In this document: positions 1 through 8,928 of the stretch, piece after piece | Layout of the letters: every line of letters starts with the position of its first letter | Position numbering within the stretch: position 1 is the first letter of the stretch | DNA from: Alkalinema pantanalense | GTDB taxonomy: Bacteria; Cyanobacteriota; Cyanobacteriia; Leptolyngbyales; Leptolyngbyaceae | Assembly: GCF_050753345.1 (NCBI RefSeq) | Contig: NZ_JBLZFX010000007.1 | Span: 1 to 64,000 of the forward strand | Direction of reading: 5' to 3' | DNA length: 64,000 nt | Notes under the pieces: generated by a model | Database searches by the model: none | Told to the model about the DNA's origin: nothing | Seen by the model: only the letters and a program-made list of their open reading frames with translations | Translations under genes and position numbers: made by a program

Positions 1-2
1 AA

Positions 3-1166
3 GCGTCTGTCTTAAGTGAACGCTTAAGAGAGAGTTTTGCCACACTGAAAGACCCTCGTGTGGAACGGACTCGATTACATCTGTTGTCTGATGTAGTGAC
101 GATTGCGATACTCTCGGTTGTGGCTGGGGGAGAAGGTTGGGAAGACATGGAATTGTATGGGATAAGTAAGCAAGCTTGGTTATCAACCTTTCTGGCATTA
201 CCCCACGGAATTCCGAGTGCAGATACGTTTCGCCGAGTGTTTGAGCGACTGAATCCCAAGGAATTTGAGGAATGCTTTGAGCAATGGGTGCAACAACTGG
301 TGAGTGAATTAGGAGTGCGCCTAATAGCGATTGATGGCAAGAGTGCTAGGGGGTCGTATGACCGAGAAGGAGGAACGTCAGCGTTGCATCTGGTCAGCGC
401 TTGGGCCAGTGAACATCGCTTGGTGTTAGCCCAAGCCAAAGTGCAAGATAAATCTAATGAAATTACTGCGATTCCTGCTTTATTGGAGTTGCTGGACTTA
501 AGTGGATGTATTGTCACACTCGATGCAATGGGAACTCAAAAAAGCATTGCGCGTCAAATTTATACTGCTGGTGCAGACTATATTCTCAGCTTAAAGTCCA
601 ACCATCCCACGTTGTTCCAACAAGTCAATGGATGGTTTCAAGCAACTCAGGCCGACAACGCACTCCCAACACCCCTGTCATGCGTCACTGAAACGGGTCA
701 TCATCGCATTGACACACGCACAGTTTGGACGATTCCAGTCCAGCAGTTGACTGCACTGCATCAAGCCGATGAGTGGGCCGGACTACAAACCATCGTCGTC
801 GTCGAGCGCACCCGGCGGTTGTGGAACAAAACCACACACGAAGTGCAGTTCTACCTCACCAGCTTGCCGCATCAAAATCCGCAAATTGCAAGTGCCATTC
901 GTCAGCATTGGGGCATTGAAAATGGTCTGCATTGGGTGTTAGATGTCACCTTTAACGAGGATGCCTCTCGCGTGCGATCTCTGCATGCACCGCACAACTT
1001 GTCCTTGTTACGTCGCTTTGCTCTCAATGCACTCTATCAAGCTCCAGGCAAGCGCAGTCTCAAGCAGAAGTCGAAGCGAGCCGCAATGGATGACACGTTT
1101 ATGCTCCAAGTCTTAGCCGCTGCGTTGCCCGACTCGGGTAAAGACTCCACCCCTAGTTGTCAATAG
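3..1166 (+). CDS. ISAs1 family DDE transposase (5' partial)
   Basis: Cut-and-paste transposase of the ISAs1 (H-repeat associated) family. The catalytic acidic triad is visible: Asp in LIAIDGKSARG, Asp in CIVTLDAMGTQK, and Glu in the GIENGLHWVLDVTFNEDASR block, where the tryptophan and ENGLHW signature are typical. A GTG at 60 gives 368 residues, but the frame stays open to base 3 and reads ...FATLKDPRVERTR, which is conserved N-terminal sequence in this family. The true start therefore lies left of the window. The C-terminus looks complete and no internal stop is present, so the gene may still be functional. It interrupts the HEAT-repeat gene that follows. Confidence 0.9.
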   Translation, partial: ASVLSERLRESFATLKDPRVERTRLHLLSDVVTIAILSVVAGGEGWEDMELYGISKQAWLSTFLALPHGIPSADTFRRVFERLNPKEFEECFEQWVQQLVSELGVRLIAIDGKSARGSYDREGGTSALHLVSAWASEHRLVLAQAKVQDKSNEITAIPALLELLDLSGCIVTLDAMGTQKSIARQIYTAGADYILSLKSNHPTLFQQVNGWFQATQADNALPTPLSCVTETGHHRIDTRTVWTIPVQQLTALHQADEWAGLQTIVVVERTRRLWNKTTHEVQFYLTSLPHQNPQIASAIRQHWGIENGLHWVLDVTFNEDASRVRSLHAPHNLSLLRRFALNALYQAPGKRSLKQKSKRAAMDDTFMLQVLAAALPDSGKDSTPSCQ

Positions 1167-1167
1167 C

Positions 1168-1188
1168 GTTTGAGATGCGCTTACCCTG
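1168..1188. repeat. Putative right terminal inverted repeat of the ISAs1 element
   Basis: This short segment follows the transposase stop directly and ends in TTACCCTG. It is called from its position and its resemblance to ISAs1 termini. The partner repeat lies outside the window, so the inverted repeat is not demonstrated. Confidence 0.4.
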
Positions 1189-1599
1189 GTATATGCACTT
1201 TCGTTTCTATCGAATTGCGAAGGGAGTCAGGAAGTGATTGGTACGCTGACTGAAATAGCAGCCAACAACGCGGAGGCTCCTGCTATCAGAGCACAAGCAT
1301 TAGAAGGAATTGGTAATCGTCTCTCCACGGAATTACCAGGAAATCTATATCAGCGAGCAGTGGATGTAATGATTCAATCATTGGATGATGCTGAAGCGGA
1401 AGTTAGATTTTGGGCCTGTTTTGCTGCGGGTGCGACTCAAACAAAGGAGGCATTACCCAAGCTGCAAGTCTTGGCAAAGAACGATCGAACCATCATCGCT
1501 GGTTGGTGGGCGGTGGGAGAGGAAGCCCAAGACTCAATCACGCTGATGAATGGAGGAACCCCTCCACTTCGTCAACCCTACAAACCATCTATGTCCTAA
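1189..1599 (+). pseudogene. HEAT-repeat protein, 3' fragment truncated by the ISAs1 insertion
   Basis: The frame encodes alpha-helical HEAT / PBS-lyase-like repeats: segments such as AIRAQALEGIGNRL and AEVRFWACFAAGATQTKEALPKLQVLA have the alternating hydrophobic helix pairs of the family. A GTG at 1234 gives 121 residues. The same frame is open back to 1189 and reads VYALSFLSNCEGSQEV, which looks like the end of a preceding HEAT helix rather than leader DNA. It hits a stop only inside the IS. The simplest reading is that the N-terminal repeats were separated by the insertion. HEAT-repeat proteins are scaffolds, and the partner cannot be told. No ribosome site is obvious before 1234. Confidence 0.65.
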
Positions 1600-1787
1600 T
1601 CCCGTAGGGGGCAGGTGAGATAAGGGTTGCAACGAGAGCTTGTCATATTTCCAACGATTGCTTGAGTCGTGGTCATCTCTGTTGTACGCGATGCTGGAGT
1701 ATTGTTGCTATTGGCATTGGATAAACTACAGGTATACAACGAGATCAACACGATCGGGGTGGCAATTAAATAACGTACAATTTTCAT
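1596..1787 (-). CDS. Small secreted protein, unknown
   Basis: A 63-residue protein with a basic N-terminus (MKIVRYL), a hydrophobic stretch up to about residue 20 and a Cys at about 21 followed by Ser/Asn-rich sequence. This resembles a signal peptide; the residues before the Cys (LYT) are not a good lipobox. A purine-rich GGAGACCC precedes the ATG. The mature part is short and contains two Cys near the C-terminus. It ends convergently on the last bases of the HEAT fragment. I do not recognise a family. It may be a genuine small exported protein or a chance frame. Confidence 0.4.
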   Translation of the reverse strand: MKIVRYLIATPIVLISLYTCSLSNANSNNTPASRTTEMTTTQAIVGNMTSSRCNPYLTCPLRD

Positions 1788-1894
1788 GATTTTGGGTCTC
1801 CTTGATCACTTGAGTCAAAGCTGTTGGGAGTATCTGGAAAAGGCTTGCTTTGCTTCAGATAGACACCTATCGGCTTGAGATTCAGATATTACGC

Positions 1895-1921
1895 AAAAAT
1901 CTCAAAAATCTCAAAAATCTC
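1895..1921. repeat. Three tandem copies of the 9-mer AAAAATCTC
   Basis: A perfect short tandem repeat in the AT-rich gap between the small secreted gene and the calpain-like gene. It is probably a replication-slippage product. No function is apparent. Confidence 0.8.
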
Positions 1922-2045
1922 TTTTGCACTTTGTTTGCAAGACGATTAACCATGAAAAAAGCCCATCTGAGAGAGACTTTCACCGGATTGGTAAGAGTCC
2001 GATCGGACGAGCTAACGATTAGGACAGCAATTCAATACAGCACAG

Positions 2046-4145
2046 TTAGGCCGTGACTGTGGCATCCCAACTATCAAAGTCTTCCAAGAGCTGGCTCGCC
2101 GTCTTGTAGACGATGGGGTATTGCCCAGTTGGGTTGCTCGCACTTTCTGGGTTACTGTGCCAGGGATTGTAGAGGCTGAAGTAACCCGTATTCGCATCAT
2201 ACCCAGCCAGGATATAGGCATGTTTTCCGACAACATCCGCATTGTCCGGTTGAGTGGTGTTGACGACCACCATCCGACCTTGATTGAATGCGGTCATCAT
2301 TTCAGCGATCGTATTACTGGCCCAGAATAAGGCTCCGCTGCTGAGATCCTGATGTGGCATCGCATTGAGTCCTGTGATGTGAGTCAGTGCATTGAATGCC
2401 CAACCACCTGAGATTCCCTCGTAAGTATTGCTACCGTCTTGACTAATTCCCAATAAGCCTAGGGCTGGGAGGTTAAAATATTCTTGGTTTAGTTGAGCGT
2501 AGGCTTTTTCGGCTAAGGCGACCCAGAGTTCATTACGCGAATCCCAATAGCCCAAACCGGAAGAATCATTAGCGTAGACAAAAGTACCGCTCTTATAGGT
2601 TGGCAGATAACGATCGACGGTCACATAGTTTTCTTGACCATCAACAAAGAAACGGACGGTGAAAGTACCATCAGCGTTATCTGTGAACATATCAGCAATG
2701 CGATTGGGCGCATGTAATGCAACCGCGCCAAGGCTAGCCAGGAAATAGCAATCACCGACTGCGCCTTGATCAATATCGAAGTAGCTAATCCCATCCTGGA
2801 AGAGTGAGCCTTCAGCTTTTTGGTAAGCGATCGGAGCCTGATGGTATACAGGCAGTAGCACACCGTTTTCTGTGGATAATGTGACTGAATCAATCGTCAT
2901 GGGAATTCCAGGTCGATCGGTACCCAAAAACCATTTCCCAATCAGTTGTTCCAAATGGGCAGCACTACTCCCCGCCCCGAATCCACCCAGATTCGACTTA
3001 TTATTGGCAAGGTTCCAGTTCAAAACTTTATTGGCTAAGACCTGAGTGGATTTTGAAATGCCGAGATTACTACCTTGATTTACGATTTTCTGGAGATCCG
3101 CTAGTTCAGTGGCATCGACAATGAACGCATCTTGGGCTTGGCGCAGAATATCGCGCATTTCAGTATGGCTGATTACGCCGTCTCCAATGTAAGCCGCCCG
3201 CGCTGTCGTTAAAATTGAGTCATCCGTGATGGAATTACTAAACCAATCACATCCCATCATGATCTGATAGTTGCTCTCACTGCTATAAATCTGACTTTGG
3301 TTGACTTGCAGAAAATAGCTACCTTCCCCTAATTGACGGTGCATCAAGGTGATTGGCTGATTGGTCTGACCTTGGTAGTAGTAGTCAACAACGACTTCTC
3401 CTTCATCCAGCCGCCCGTTATTGTTCCCATCACGCACAAGCCGGAAATCTGTCGTATTTGATGCGCTAGTTAGACTGAGATGGAAGTTCTGAGGTTGATC
3501 GAGCGTGAAATGATAACTGTCAGAGCTATTGGAATTATTAACAGTACCACTCACGATCGTGGCACCTGTGAAATTCATTTCTCTGTTCAGCACATCATTG
3601 AATTGTTCGTAGGAAACCTTCAACTTGTACTCATTACGGATAGGGGAAGTATTTCTAATTTCAAGATAATACTCACCCATATACATCCCTGAGAAATCGA
3701 GCGTTGCGTCAGTAGTATTGTTGATTGCCCACGCACGGCCCAGAATCTCTTCCTCTTCGATCTGCTGATTGCCATTTGCATCCCGGAATAAATGAATAGT
3801 CGCATCCCCTGAAAGACTAATGTGAATGTCAGATCCCCCCATGTGGTAAAGCGGAACATTAAACTTGAGCATATCGATCGGGTCACTGCCGCCCACTGCA
3901 TCACTCATTTGCCATTGACGGTTACCCATCATGGAGGCTAGGGGAGTACCCGCTTGTGCAAACGTATCACCATAGCGATCGTAGTTAAGGACTGTACCCT
4001 GACCGATGTCTAGCAAAGAACTTGCTGCATTGGATTTGAAGGTGCTAATTGCGCTTAAATCACTGGGGGTAAGGGCTGTGATAGGAGAGGCTTGCAGCGG
4101 TGTTGTGGCATTTAAGGGATTGATCGATCTCATTAGGGTATCCAT
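2046..4145 (-). CDS. Calpain-like cysteine protease with pre-peptidase-type domains
   Basis: Predicted C2-family (calpain) thiol protease of 699 residues. The catalytic triad can be placed: Cys466 in QGAVGDCYFLA, His642 in GKHAYILAGYD and Asn660 in LYNPWHSNP. The N-terminal half holds two beta-rich segments of the bacterial pre-peptidase C-terminal (PPC) type, with SGDATIHLFRD and GEYYLEIRN, then DFRLVRDGNNNGRLDEGE, whose Asp/Asn-rich loops could bind calcium. A helical linker precedes the protease core. No classical signal peptide is seen. I chose the ATG at 4145 because AGGAG lies eight bases upstream; a TTG 36 bases further upstream is in frame but has no ribosome site. The substrate is unknown. 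The C-terminus is complete, but there is no calpain C2L or EF-hand domain. Confidence 0.85.
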   Translation of the reverse strand: MDTLMRSINPLNATTPLQASPITALTPSDLSAISTFKSNAASSLLDIGQGTVLNYDRYGDTFAQAGTPLASMMGNRQWQMSDAVGGSDPIDMLKFNVPLYHMGGSDIHISLSGDATIHLFRDANGNQQIEEEEILGRAWAINNTTDATLDFSGMYMGEYYLEIRNTSPIRNEYKLKVSYEQFNDVLNREMNFTGATIVSGTVNNSNSSDSYHFTLDQPQNFHLSLTSASNTTDFRLVRDGNNNGRLDEGEVVVDYYYQGQTNQPITLMHRQLGEGSYFLQVNQSQIYSSESNYQIMMGCDWFSNSITDDSILTTARAAYIGDGVISHTEMRDILRQAQDAFIVDATELADLQKIVNQGSNLGISKSTQVLANKVLNWNLANNKSNLGGFGAGSSAAHLEQLIGKWFLGTDRPGIPMTIDSVTLSTENGVLLPVYHQAPIAYQKAEGSLFQDGISYFDIDQGAVGDCYFLASLGAVALHAPNRIADMFTDNADGTFTVRFFVDGQENYVTVDRYLPTYKSGTFVYANDSSGLGYWDSRNELWVALAEKAYAQLNQEYFNLPALGLLGISQDGSNTYEGISGGWAFNALTHITGLNAMPHQDLSSGALFWASNTIAEMMTAFNQGRMVVVNTTQPDNADVVGKHAYILAGYDANTGYFSLYNPWHSNPESASNPTGQYPIVYKTASQLLEDFDSWDATVTA

Positions 4146-4256
4146 TATGGGGCTCCTGGCTAGTGCTGGTATGGAGGGCAAAAATTGAAGACTTGACTTG
4201 AGTTAAAGACCTATCGGGAGCGCGATCGAGAATTACGCAAAATCGCTAATTTTTTT

Positions 4257-4799
4257 CTATTCCGTATCGGGACAATAGCTGCTCCCTTCGAGACTCAGGT
4301 TATCCACTTGCACCCAAGCATCTGCGCCTGGTGCCCAGAAACCCGCAAAAATGTTGTATTCCGTGGCGTCCCCTGTGCGAAAGCGAACCGTCAACTGTTT
4401 GTACTGCGCTTGAGGCCCAAATTTCACTTCCGCCAAAACCGCTTGATTCCCATGACGCACCCCAAAATAGCCATCCTGCACATTGCCCGAAGTCCTAACA
4501 TAAGCACGAATGACATAGTTGCGATTCGGGACTAACCGCACCTTCTGCCGGAGCGCATTCCAACCCGATGTATTGCGCATCCAGGCATTATTGCGCCCTT
4601 CATAGCTATAGCCTTGATTGATATCGATTCCGGCACGACCTTCCGCAACCCAAGGAGGCAGTATCCGGCCAATTTTCTGTTCTTCAAAGCGGCTATCTTT
4701 AAGCGGATTAGCACACATCGCTTGGGCAGGAGTTGCGGCCAAATTCCAGCCGAGCAAACCCGTCAAAAGCACGATCGAGCAATGAGCTTGAAATTTCAT
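4257..4799 (-). CDS. Secreted protein with carbohydrate-binding-like beta-sandwich
   Basis: A 180-residue protein with a clear Sec signal peptide (MKFQAHCSIVLLTGLLGWNL, cleavage probably after AQA near residue 27). The mature part has the layout of a CBM4/9 or galactose-binding-like jelly roll: an N-terminal 'NPLKDSRFEE...PPWV' segment, a middle 'LRQKVRLVPNRNYVIRAYVR' strand pair, and a terminal 'WVQVDNLSLEG' strand. This pattern often marks binding to polysaccharide, but no ligand can be read from the sequence. GGAG precedes the ATG at suitable distance. It lies 108 bp downstream of the CHAT gene on the same strand and could be co-transcribed with it. Confidence 0.65.
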   Translation of the reverse strand: MKFQAHCSIVLLTGLLGWNLAATPAQAMCANPLKDSRFEEQKIGRILPPWVAEGRAGIDINQGYSYEGRNNAWMRNTSGWNALRQKVRLVPNRNYVIRAYVRTSGNVQDGYFGVRHGNQAVLAEVKFGPQAQYKQLTVRFRTGDATEYNIFAGFWAPGADAWVQVDNLSLEGSSYCPDTE

Positions 4800-4907
4800 A
4801 GGGAGGCTTCTCCATTGGCAAAGATAGTCACCTATCAGGGCAATGGCGGGACATTATGCAAAGTCTTGAAATTTTTTTTGAGCCATTTTTCGACAGCAGC
4901 GATCACA

Positions 4908-7265
4908 TCAACGCCGATCGCTGCCCATGATCAAGAACGGTGCCCAATTCAGCGGTTCTGGATAGGACTTCATGGTTTCCAGCATCGCCGATCGCAATGC
5001 TTGCGCGTCAGGAACCTTCTGGCCTTGTGTATAGAACTGTTGCATCAGTTCTGCCGTGGAATCATCCGGCACCTGCCACAGCGAAACAACCACCTGCCTC
5101 GCCCCCGCAATCATAAAAGCCCGCGATAAGCCAATCACCCCATCCCCACTAATCGTTCCCCGCCCCGTATCACAGGCACTCAACACCACCAAATCCGCTT
5201 GCAACCGTAATTGAGCAATTTCATCACTGGATAGAAACCCGTCATTGCCAGCACTTGGCGCAAAGGCAAGGGCACCGGGAATCCCCGATCGCCGGAAGTC
5301 ATCTAATAGGCCATGGGTTGCGAAATGGATGAGTTTGGCCTTGGGCATTTGGGCGAGAACCGTTGATTTGAGTGCGTGGGCTTGGGTCAGAACAGGCACC
5401 TGTAAACGTTTTCCGATCGCGATCGCTTCTTTTTCGGCAAAGGGTAAGTTGGCGAGGGGCTCTGCTGTATTGGTCGCTAAATCGAAGATTGCTGGCATGA
5501 CTGGATTCCCCACAATCAATGCTGCTGTGGCGGTGGGAGATGTTTTTTGAGGCGAACTCGCTAAATCTAGGACTTGAATGGAAGGTGCATGGACGATCGT
5601 ATGCTGCTCAATCAAGAAACGACCTTGTCGATCTTGCAATGCCGCAAAGGGTAAGACAAATAAGCTTTCCTGGGGCACAAACACAACGGTTTGATCGGGC
5701 TTTTTAGGCAGGAGATCGGCGATCGGGGTAATTAAAATCTCGTGCAACTTCTGCATTGCCGGATTGTAGGGCACTTCATTACTGTCGGGGGGTGGAAATT
5801 CTTGGCGCAGTGGGGCTAAAATTTGACCGCAGACAGGGGGATCTGCCGATCGCATAATGCTACAAAGAGCCGCTGAGACTAGCAAATCAAAATCACTCTG
5901 CTGTTTCCACAAAAAGGTTAAATCAACAAAGCGGTAATGGACTGAGCCATTCGGTTGCACCACCCAAATATATAACCCCGCCGATCGTGCCCGTTGCTTC
6001 CCTTGAAATTGAAAGGCATCGTCTGGCAGTAAGGCGTATTCCACGATCGTCGCTTTTTGCGCTTGGGCGATTCGCTTGATTCGCGCTAAGTTTGGGGCTT
6101 GATTGCTGACATTACGATCGACGGATTGTGCTGCTGCTGTTGACTGCTGCTGCGCCAATTGTTTAGCAAAAGCCTGGGCACGGCCTTGTTCAGAAGCCTC
6201 TAAAGCTAATTCTGGTTGATTTTTAGCGATTAAGACCTGCTGCAATAAATTGTAAGTGGCAACTTGGGTATCGAATAGCGCGATCTGCTGCCGATCGCTC
6301 AAGCCTTGGCGGAGTTTGTCGCGTAGCTGCACCGCTTGCCGCAAAGCCGACTCCGCCCGATCGAACTGCCGATCTCCCAAATAAGCATGGCCCAAATTAT
6401 TCAAAGCCGCTGTCTGGGTCACAATATCCTGAGTGGCTTGGGCAATTTTCAAACTTTGCTGGAGGTAGTCGATCGCCTGTTTGTGATCGCGCAAATAGGC
6501 AAAAGCTAGACCCAAGTTATTCAAAGCCTGCCGCGTTCGGATTAAGTCTTGATGGGTTTGGGCAAGTTTGAGGGCTTGGCGATAGTCGGCGATCGCAGCG
6601 GGAAATTGGCCTCGAATCTGTTTGATATTGCCAAGATTCAGCAAGGTTGAACTTTGACCGATCGAATCATTCTGCTGTTGCTGGAGCTTGAAGCTACGAT
6701 CGTATTGCTCTAACGCCTTTTGATAATCCTCCGAATAGGCATAGACCACGCCCAGATTGCCTAACACCTTGCTCTGGTGTCGGTCATCGGACAAACCCTG
6801 CGCCAGCTTCAAACTCTTTTCAAACTGCACGATCGCTAAATCATATTCCCCTAAATAGGTGTAAAGATTGCCCAGACTATTCGTACCACGCATTTCTCCT
6901 GACTTATCTTGAAGTTGTTCAGCGATGTTAAGCGCAGTTTGGATAGCAATTAAGGCTTTTTGGTAGTCGCCAATTGCCGTTCTTTCCAACGTGTTTTTTT
7001 CCAATTCGGTTTGAATCACGCTGAGGTTCGATCGAATAGCCTCGATCGCAGCAACATCCCGTTGTTGCTGAACGATCTGCAACGTCTTGAGCCAAAGCTG
7101 TGCCGCTTGCTCTATTTGCCCATTTTGATAGGCATTCACACCCTGCTGGAATACAACATCCGGATCGCCGCTAGCCTCCACCGCGATCGCGGACATCATC
7201 TGAAGAGAACAGCAGCTAAACAGTAAACTAATCGCTGCAATCCAGCAGCCACGGTCATGGTACAT
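4908..7265 (-). CDS. Exported CHAT-domain protease with tetratricopeptide repeats
   Basis: 785 residues. A hydrophobic N-terminal segment (residues 8-30, containing AAISLLFSCCS) looks like a signal peptide or anchor. Residues ~35-315 hold about six to seven TPR units of the Rapsyn/LGN kind, recognised by repeating GNLGVVYAYSEDYQKAL-type motifs. The C-terminal ~330 residues are a CHAT domain (caspase-like, clan CD) with an intact dyad: His651 in IHFATHG and Cys698 in LSACDTG, followed by the family's GLSRAFMIAGARQVVVSLW block. CHAT proteases cleave partner proteins, and the TPRs probably select the partner. The ATG lies three bases after the stop of the haemagglutinin gene, so the two are translationally linked. 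The export signal suggests activity outside the cytoplasm. Confidence 0.9.
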   Translation of the reverse strand: MYHDRGCWIAAISLLFSCCSLQMMSAIAVEASGDPDVVFQQGVNAYQNGQIEQAAQLWLKTLQIVQQQRDVAAIEAIRSNLSVIQTELEKNTLERTAIGDYQKALIAIQTALNIAEQLQDKSGEMRGTNSLGNLYTYLGEYDLAIVQFEKSLKLAQGLSDDRHQSKVLGNLGVVYAYSEDYQKALEQYDRSFKLQQQQNDSIGQSSTLLNLGNIKQIRGQFPAAIADYRQALKLAQTHQDLIRTRQALNNLGLAFAYLRDHKQAIDYLQQSLKIAQATQDIVTQTAALNNLGHAYLGDRQFDRAESALRQAVQLRDKLRQGLSDRQQIALFDTQVATYNLLQQVLIAKNQPELALEASEQGRAQAFAKQLAQQQSTAAAQSVDRNVSNQAPNLARIKRIAQAQKATIVEYALLPDDAFQFQGKQRARSAGLYIWVVQPNGSVHYRFVDLTFLWKQQSDFDLLVSAALCSIMRSADPPVCGQILAPLRQEFPPPDSNEVPYNPAMQKLHEILITPIADLLPKKPDQTVVFVPQESLFVLPFAALQDRQGRFLIEQHTIVHAPSIQVLDLASSPQKTSPTATAALIVGNPVMPAIFDLATNTAEPLANLPFAEKEAIAIGKRLQVPVLTQAHALKSTVLAQMPKAKLIHFATHGLLDDFRRSGIPGALAFAPSAGNDGFLSSDEIAQLRLQADLVVLSACDTGRGTISGDGVIGLSRAFMIAGARQVVVSLWQVPDDSTAELMQQFYTQGQKVPDAQALRSAMLETMKSYPEPLNWAPFLIMGSDRR

Positions 7266-7268
7266 GGC

Positions 7269-8909
7269 TTATGGCGCTGGCACAATCTGAAGAATCTGGC
7301 CTGATTGTGCTGGGAGTGCAACTTTATCCGAAGTACAAGTGATGTTGTTATTATTCGATCGAGCATTCGCAATACTATTCTGCCCAACGGCACAACTAAT
7401 TTCCGGCGGGCGTGGTTTGGGCGGTATTGCTGGATTACCTAATGGCACAGTACCTTTGAGTCTCAGGGTCGTGAAAATTGTGATATCACGAGTCCCTTTA
7501 AGGCTACTATCTTGCAGACTTCCCAGTAATGTCCCATTGCCTTCCGAATCCTGCACAACGACCAACCCTTTTGTATAACTTGCTAACGGGTTTATTTGAG
7601 TCAAACTAAAAGCTGCATCAGCTGGTGTACTGATTTGTGCATTCGGATTACTTGGATCAGTATCAAAACTTGCCCCCGTATCTTTATATTTGAACTGGTT
7701 TACCTGGGTTTCTGGAAGGCCAGGTAAACCACCGCCTTGGCCATCTAGTAAAAGTCTTTGCCCATTAAGATCGCGAATGACAATCCCATCCGCATCCTTT
7801 TGATAGCCGATCGCTTCTGTAAAAGATGTGCCGCCATGATTAATCGTTGTTTTGCCAATGCTCCGAATACTGACTGGCAAGGTGATATTCTCATTCGAGT
7901 TAATCGATTCACTAGGGACTGTCCCGATCGCCCTAAACGTCTTCTGTGCATCAATCCACACATCATAAATATCACCTAGCTTATTACGATTAAAAATCTT
8001 AATCGAGTCCACTACAATATCACCCGAACTGACCGTGATAGGCTCTGGATTCGCGACGGACAAGATAATGCGCCCATTTGCATCCGTCGTTATTTGGGTC
8101 GCACTTTGGACATCGCCACCGGTCAGCAATGTGGGCAAAGTCACGATCGGGGTTGTCCAACGATTTGGAATGGCATCACCCACTTGCATTGGCGTAACTT
8201 TCACCGTTAGTTTCAATAGCTGCCCCGGCAAGGTTAGCTCGACCACCTGAGCCCCTTCAACGGTCACGAGTGCCAAGGCTCCATTATTTTCCCAATATTG
8301 CGTAGCCACGATCGTTCCCCCAATCAAGGCCAAGGGCTTGTCATCTTGAGTACTCAATTTCCCTGCATTGATAATGACACCAGGATTACTTTCGGTAAAC
8401 GCAAACTGAGTCGGCGTTCCAGATAATTGAGTAAAATCATTCGCGCCACTTGCGCTGAACCATTGACCATTGCCAAAGCCAATGCCATTGGCTGTAGTAC
8501 CCACAAAAGCAGACGGTACATTCAACGTTGCGTTATTACCAAAGACAATCCCAGCAGGATTCATCAAATAAAGATTACTATTGCCCCCCGTTAGTTGGAT
8601 GCGGCCATCCACGATCGAAGCGGCACCCCCACTCACCCGCGCCAACACATTCTGAACCTCTGGCAACACAACGAAATTAGCGATCTGTCCTGTCTCAACA
8701 TTGAATTGCTGAAAACTGTGGAATAAGTTATTTCCCGATCTCGTCCCGTTCGTAATATCCAATTGATTAGGCGTTGGGCTGTTATTGACGATCGTGCCAA
8801 TTCCATCCCCTGCCGCGCTAATCTGTGCCAGACTGGGGGCTGCAAAGAGTCCCAATACGCCAAACGCCGATAGGGGTAGACTGCGTAGCAAATACTTGGG
8901 AAATTGCAT
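7269..8909 (-). CDS. Filamentous haemagglutinin N-terminal (TPS) domain protein
   Basis: A 546-residue secreted protein. After a signal peptide (MQFPKYLLRSLPLSAFGVLG, cleavage near AQA at ~28) comes a two-partner-secretion domain: GNNLFHSFQQFNVETGQIANF, SGGAASIVDGRI, and SNLYLMNPAGIVFG, matching the N-x-x-L / NPNG landmarks of TpsA proteins. It is much shorter than typical filamentous adhesins and lacks a long beta-helix repeat region. The C-terminal half is unrelated beta-rich sequence without a recognised domain, with two Cys near the end. A TpsB/FhaC outer-membrane transporter would be expected, but none is encoded in this window. It is the middle gene of a unit with DUF928 and CHAT-TPR genes. 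Confidence 0.85.
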   Translation of the reverse strand: MQFPKYLLRSLPLSAFGVLGLFAAPSLAQISAAGDGIGTIVNNSPTPNQLDITNGTRSGNNLFHSFQQFNVETGQIANFVVLPEVQNVLARVSGGAASIVDGRIQLTGGNSNLYLMNPAGIVFGNNATLNVPSAFVGTTANGIGFGNGQWFSASGANDFTQLSGTPTQFAFTESNPGVIINAGKLSTQDDKPLALIGGTIVATQYWENNGALALVTVEGAQVVELTLPGQLLKLTVKVTPMQVGDAIPNRWTTPIVTLPTLLTGGDVQSATQITTDANGRIILSVANPEPITVSSGDIVVDSIKIFNRNKLGDIYDVWIDAQKTFRAIGTVPSESINSNENITLPVSIRSIGKTTINHGGTSFTEAIGYQKDADGIVIRDLNGQRLLLDGQGGGLPGLPETQVNQFKYKDTGASFDTDPSNPNAQISTPADAAFSLTQINPLASYTKGLVVVQDSEGNGTLLGSLQDSSLKGTRDITIFTTLRLKGTVPLGNPAIPPKPRPPEISCAVGQNSIANARSNNNNITCTSDKVALPAQSGQILQIVPAP

Positions 8910-8928
8910 GATCTAAACCTTGGGTGAT

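Larger units (their letters stand above)
1..1188 (+). mobile_element. ISAs1-family insertion sequence, right part; left end outside window
   Basis: The transposase reading frame is open from the first bases of the window, so the element begins upstream. The right end is placed at 1188 because the sequence after the transposase stop ends GCGCTTACCCTG, and its reverse complement starts CAGGGTAAGCGC, the kind of terminus I associate with ISAs1 elements. The left terminal repeat cannot be seen, so the boundary is an inference. The next base continues a HEAT-repeat reading frame, which supports a junction here. Confidence 0.7.
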
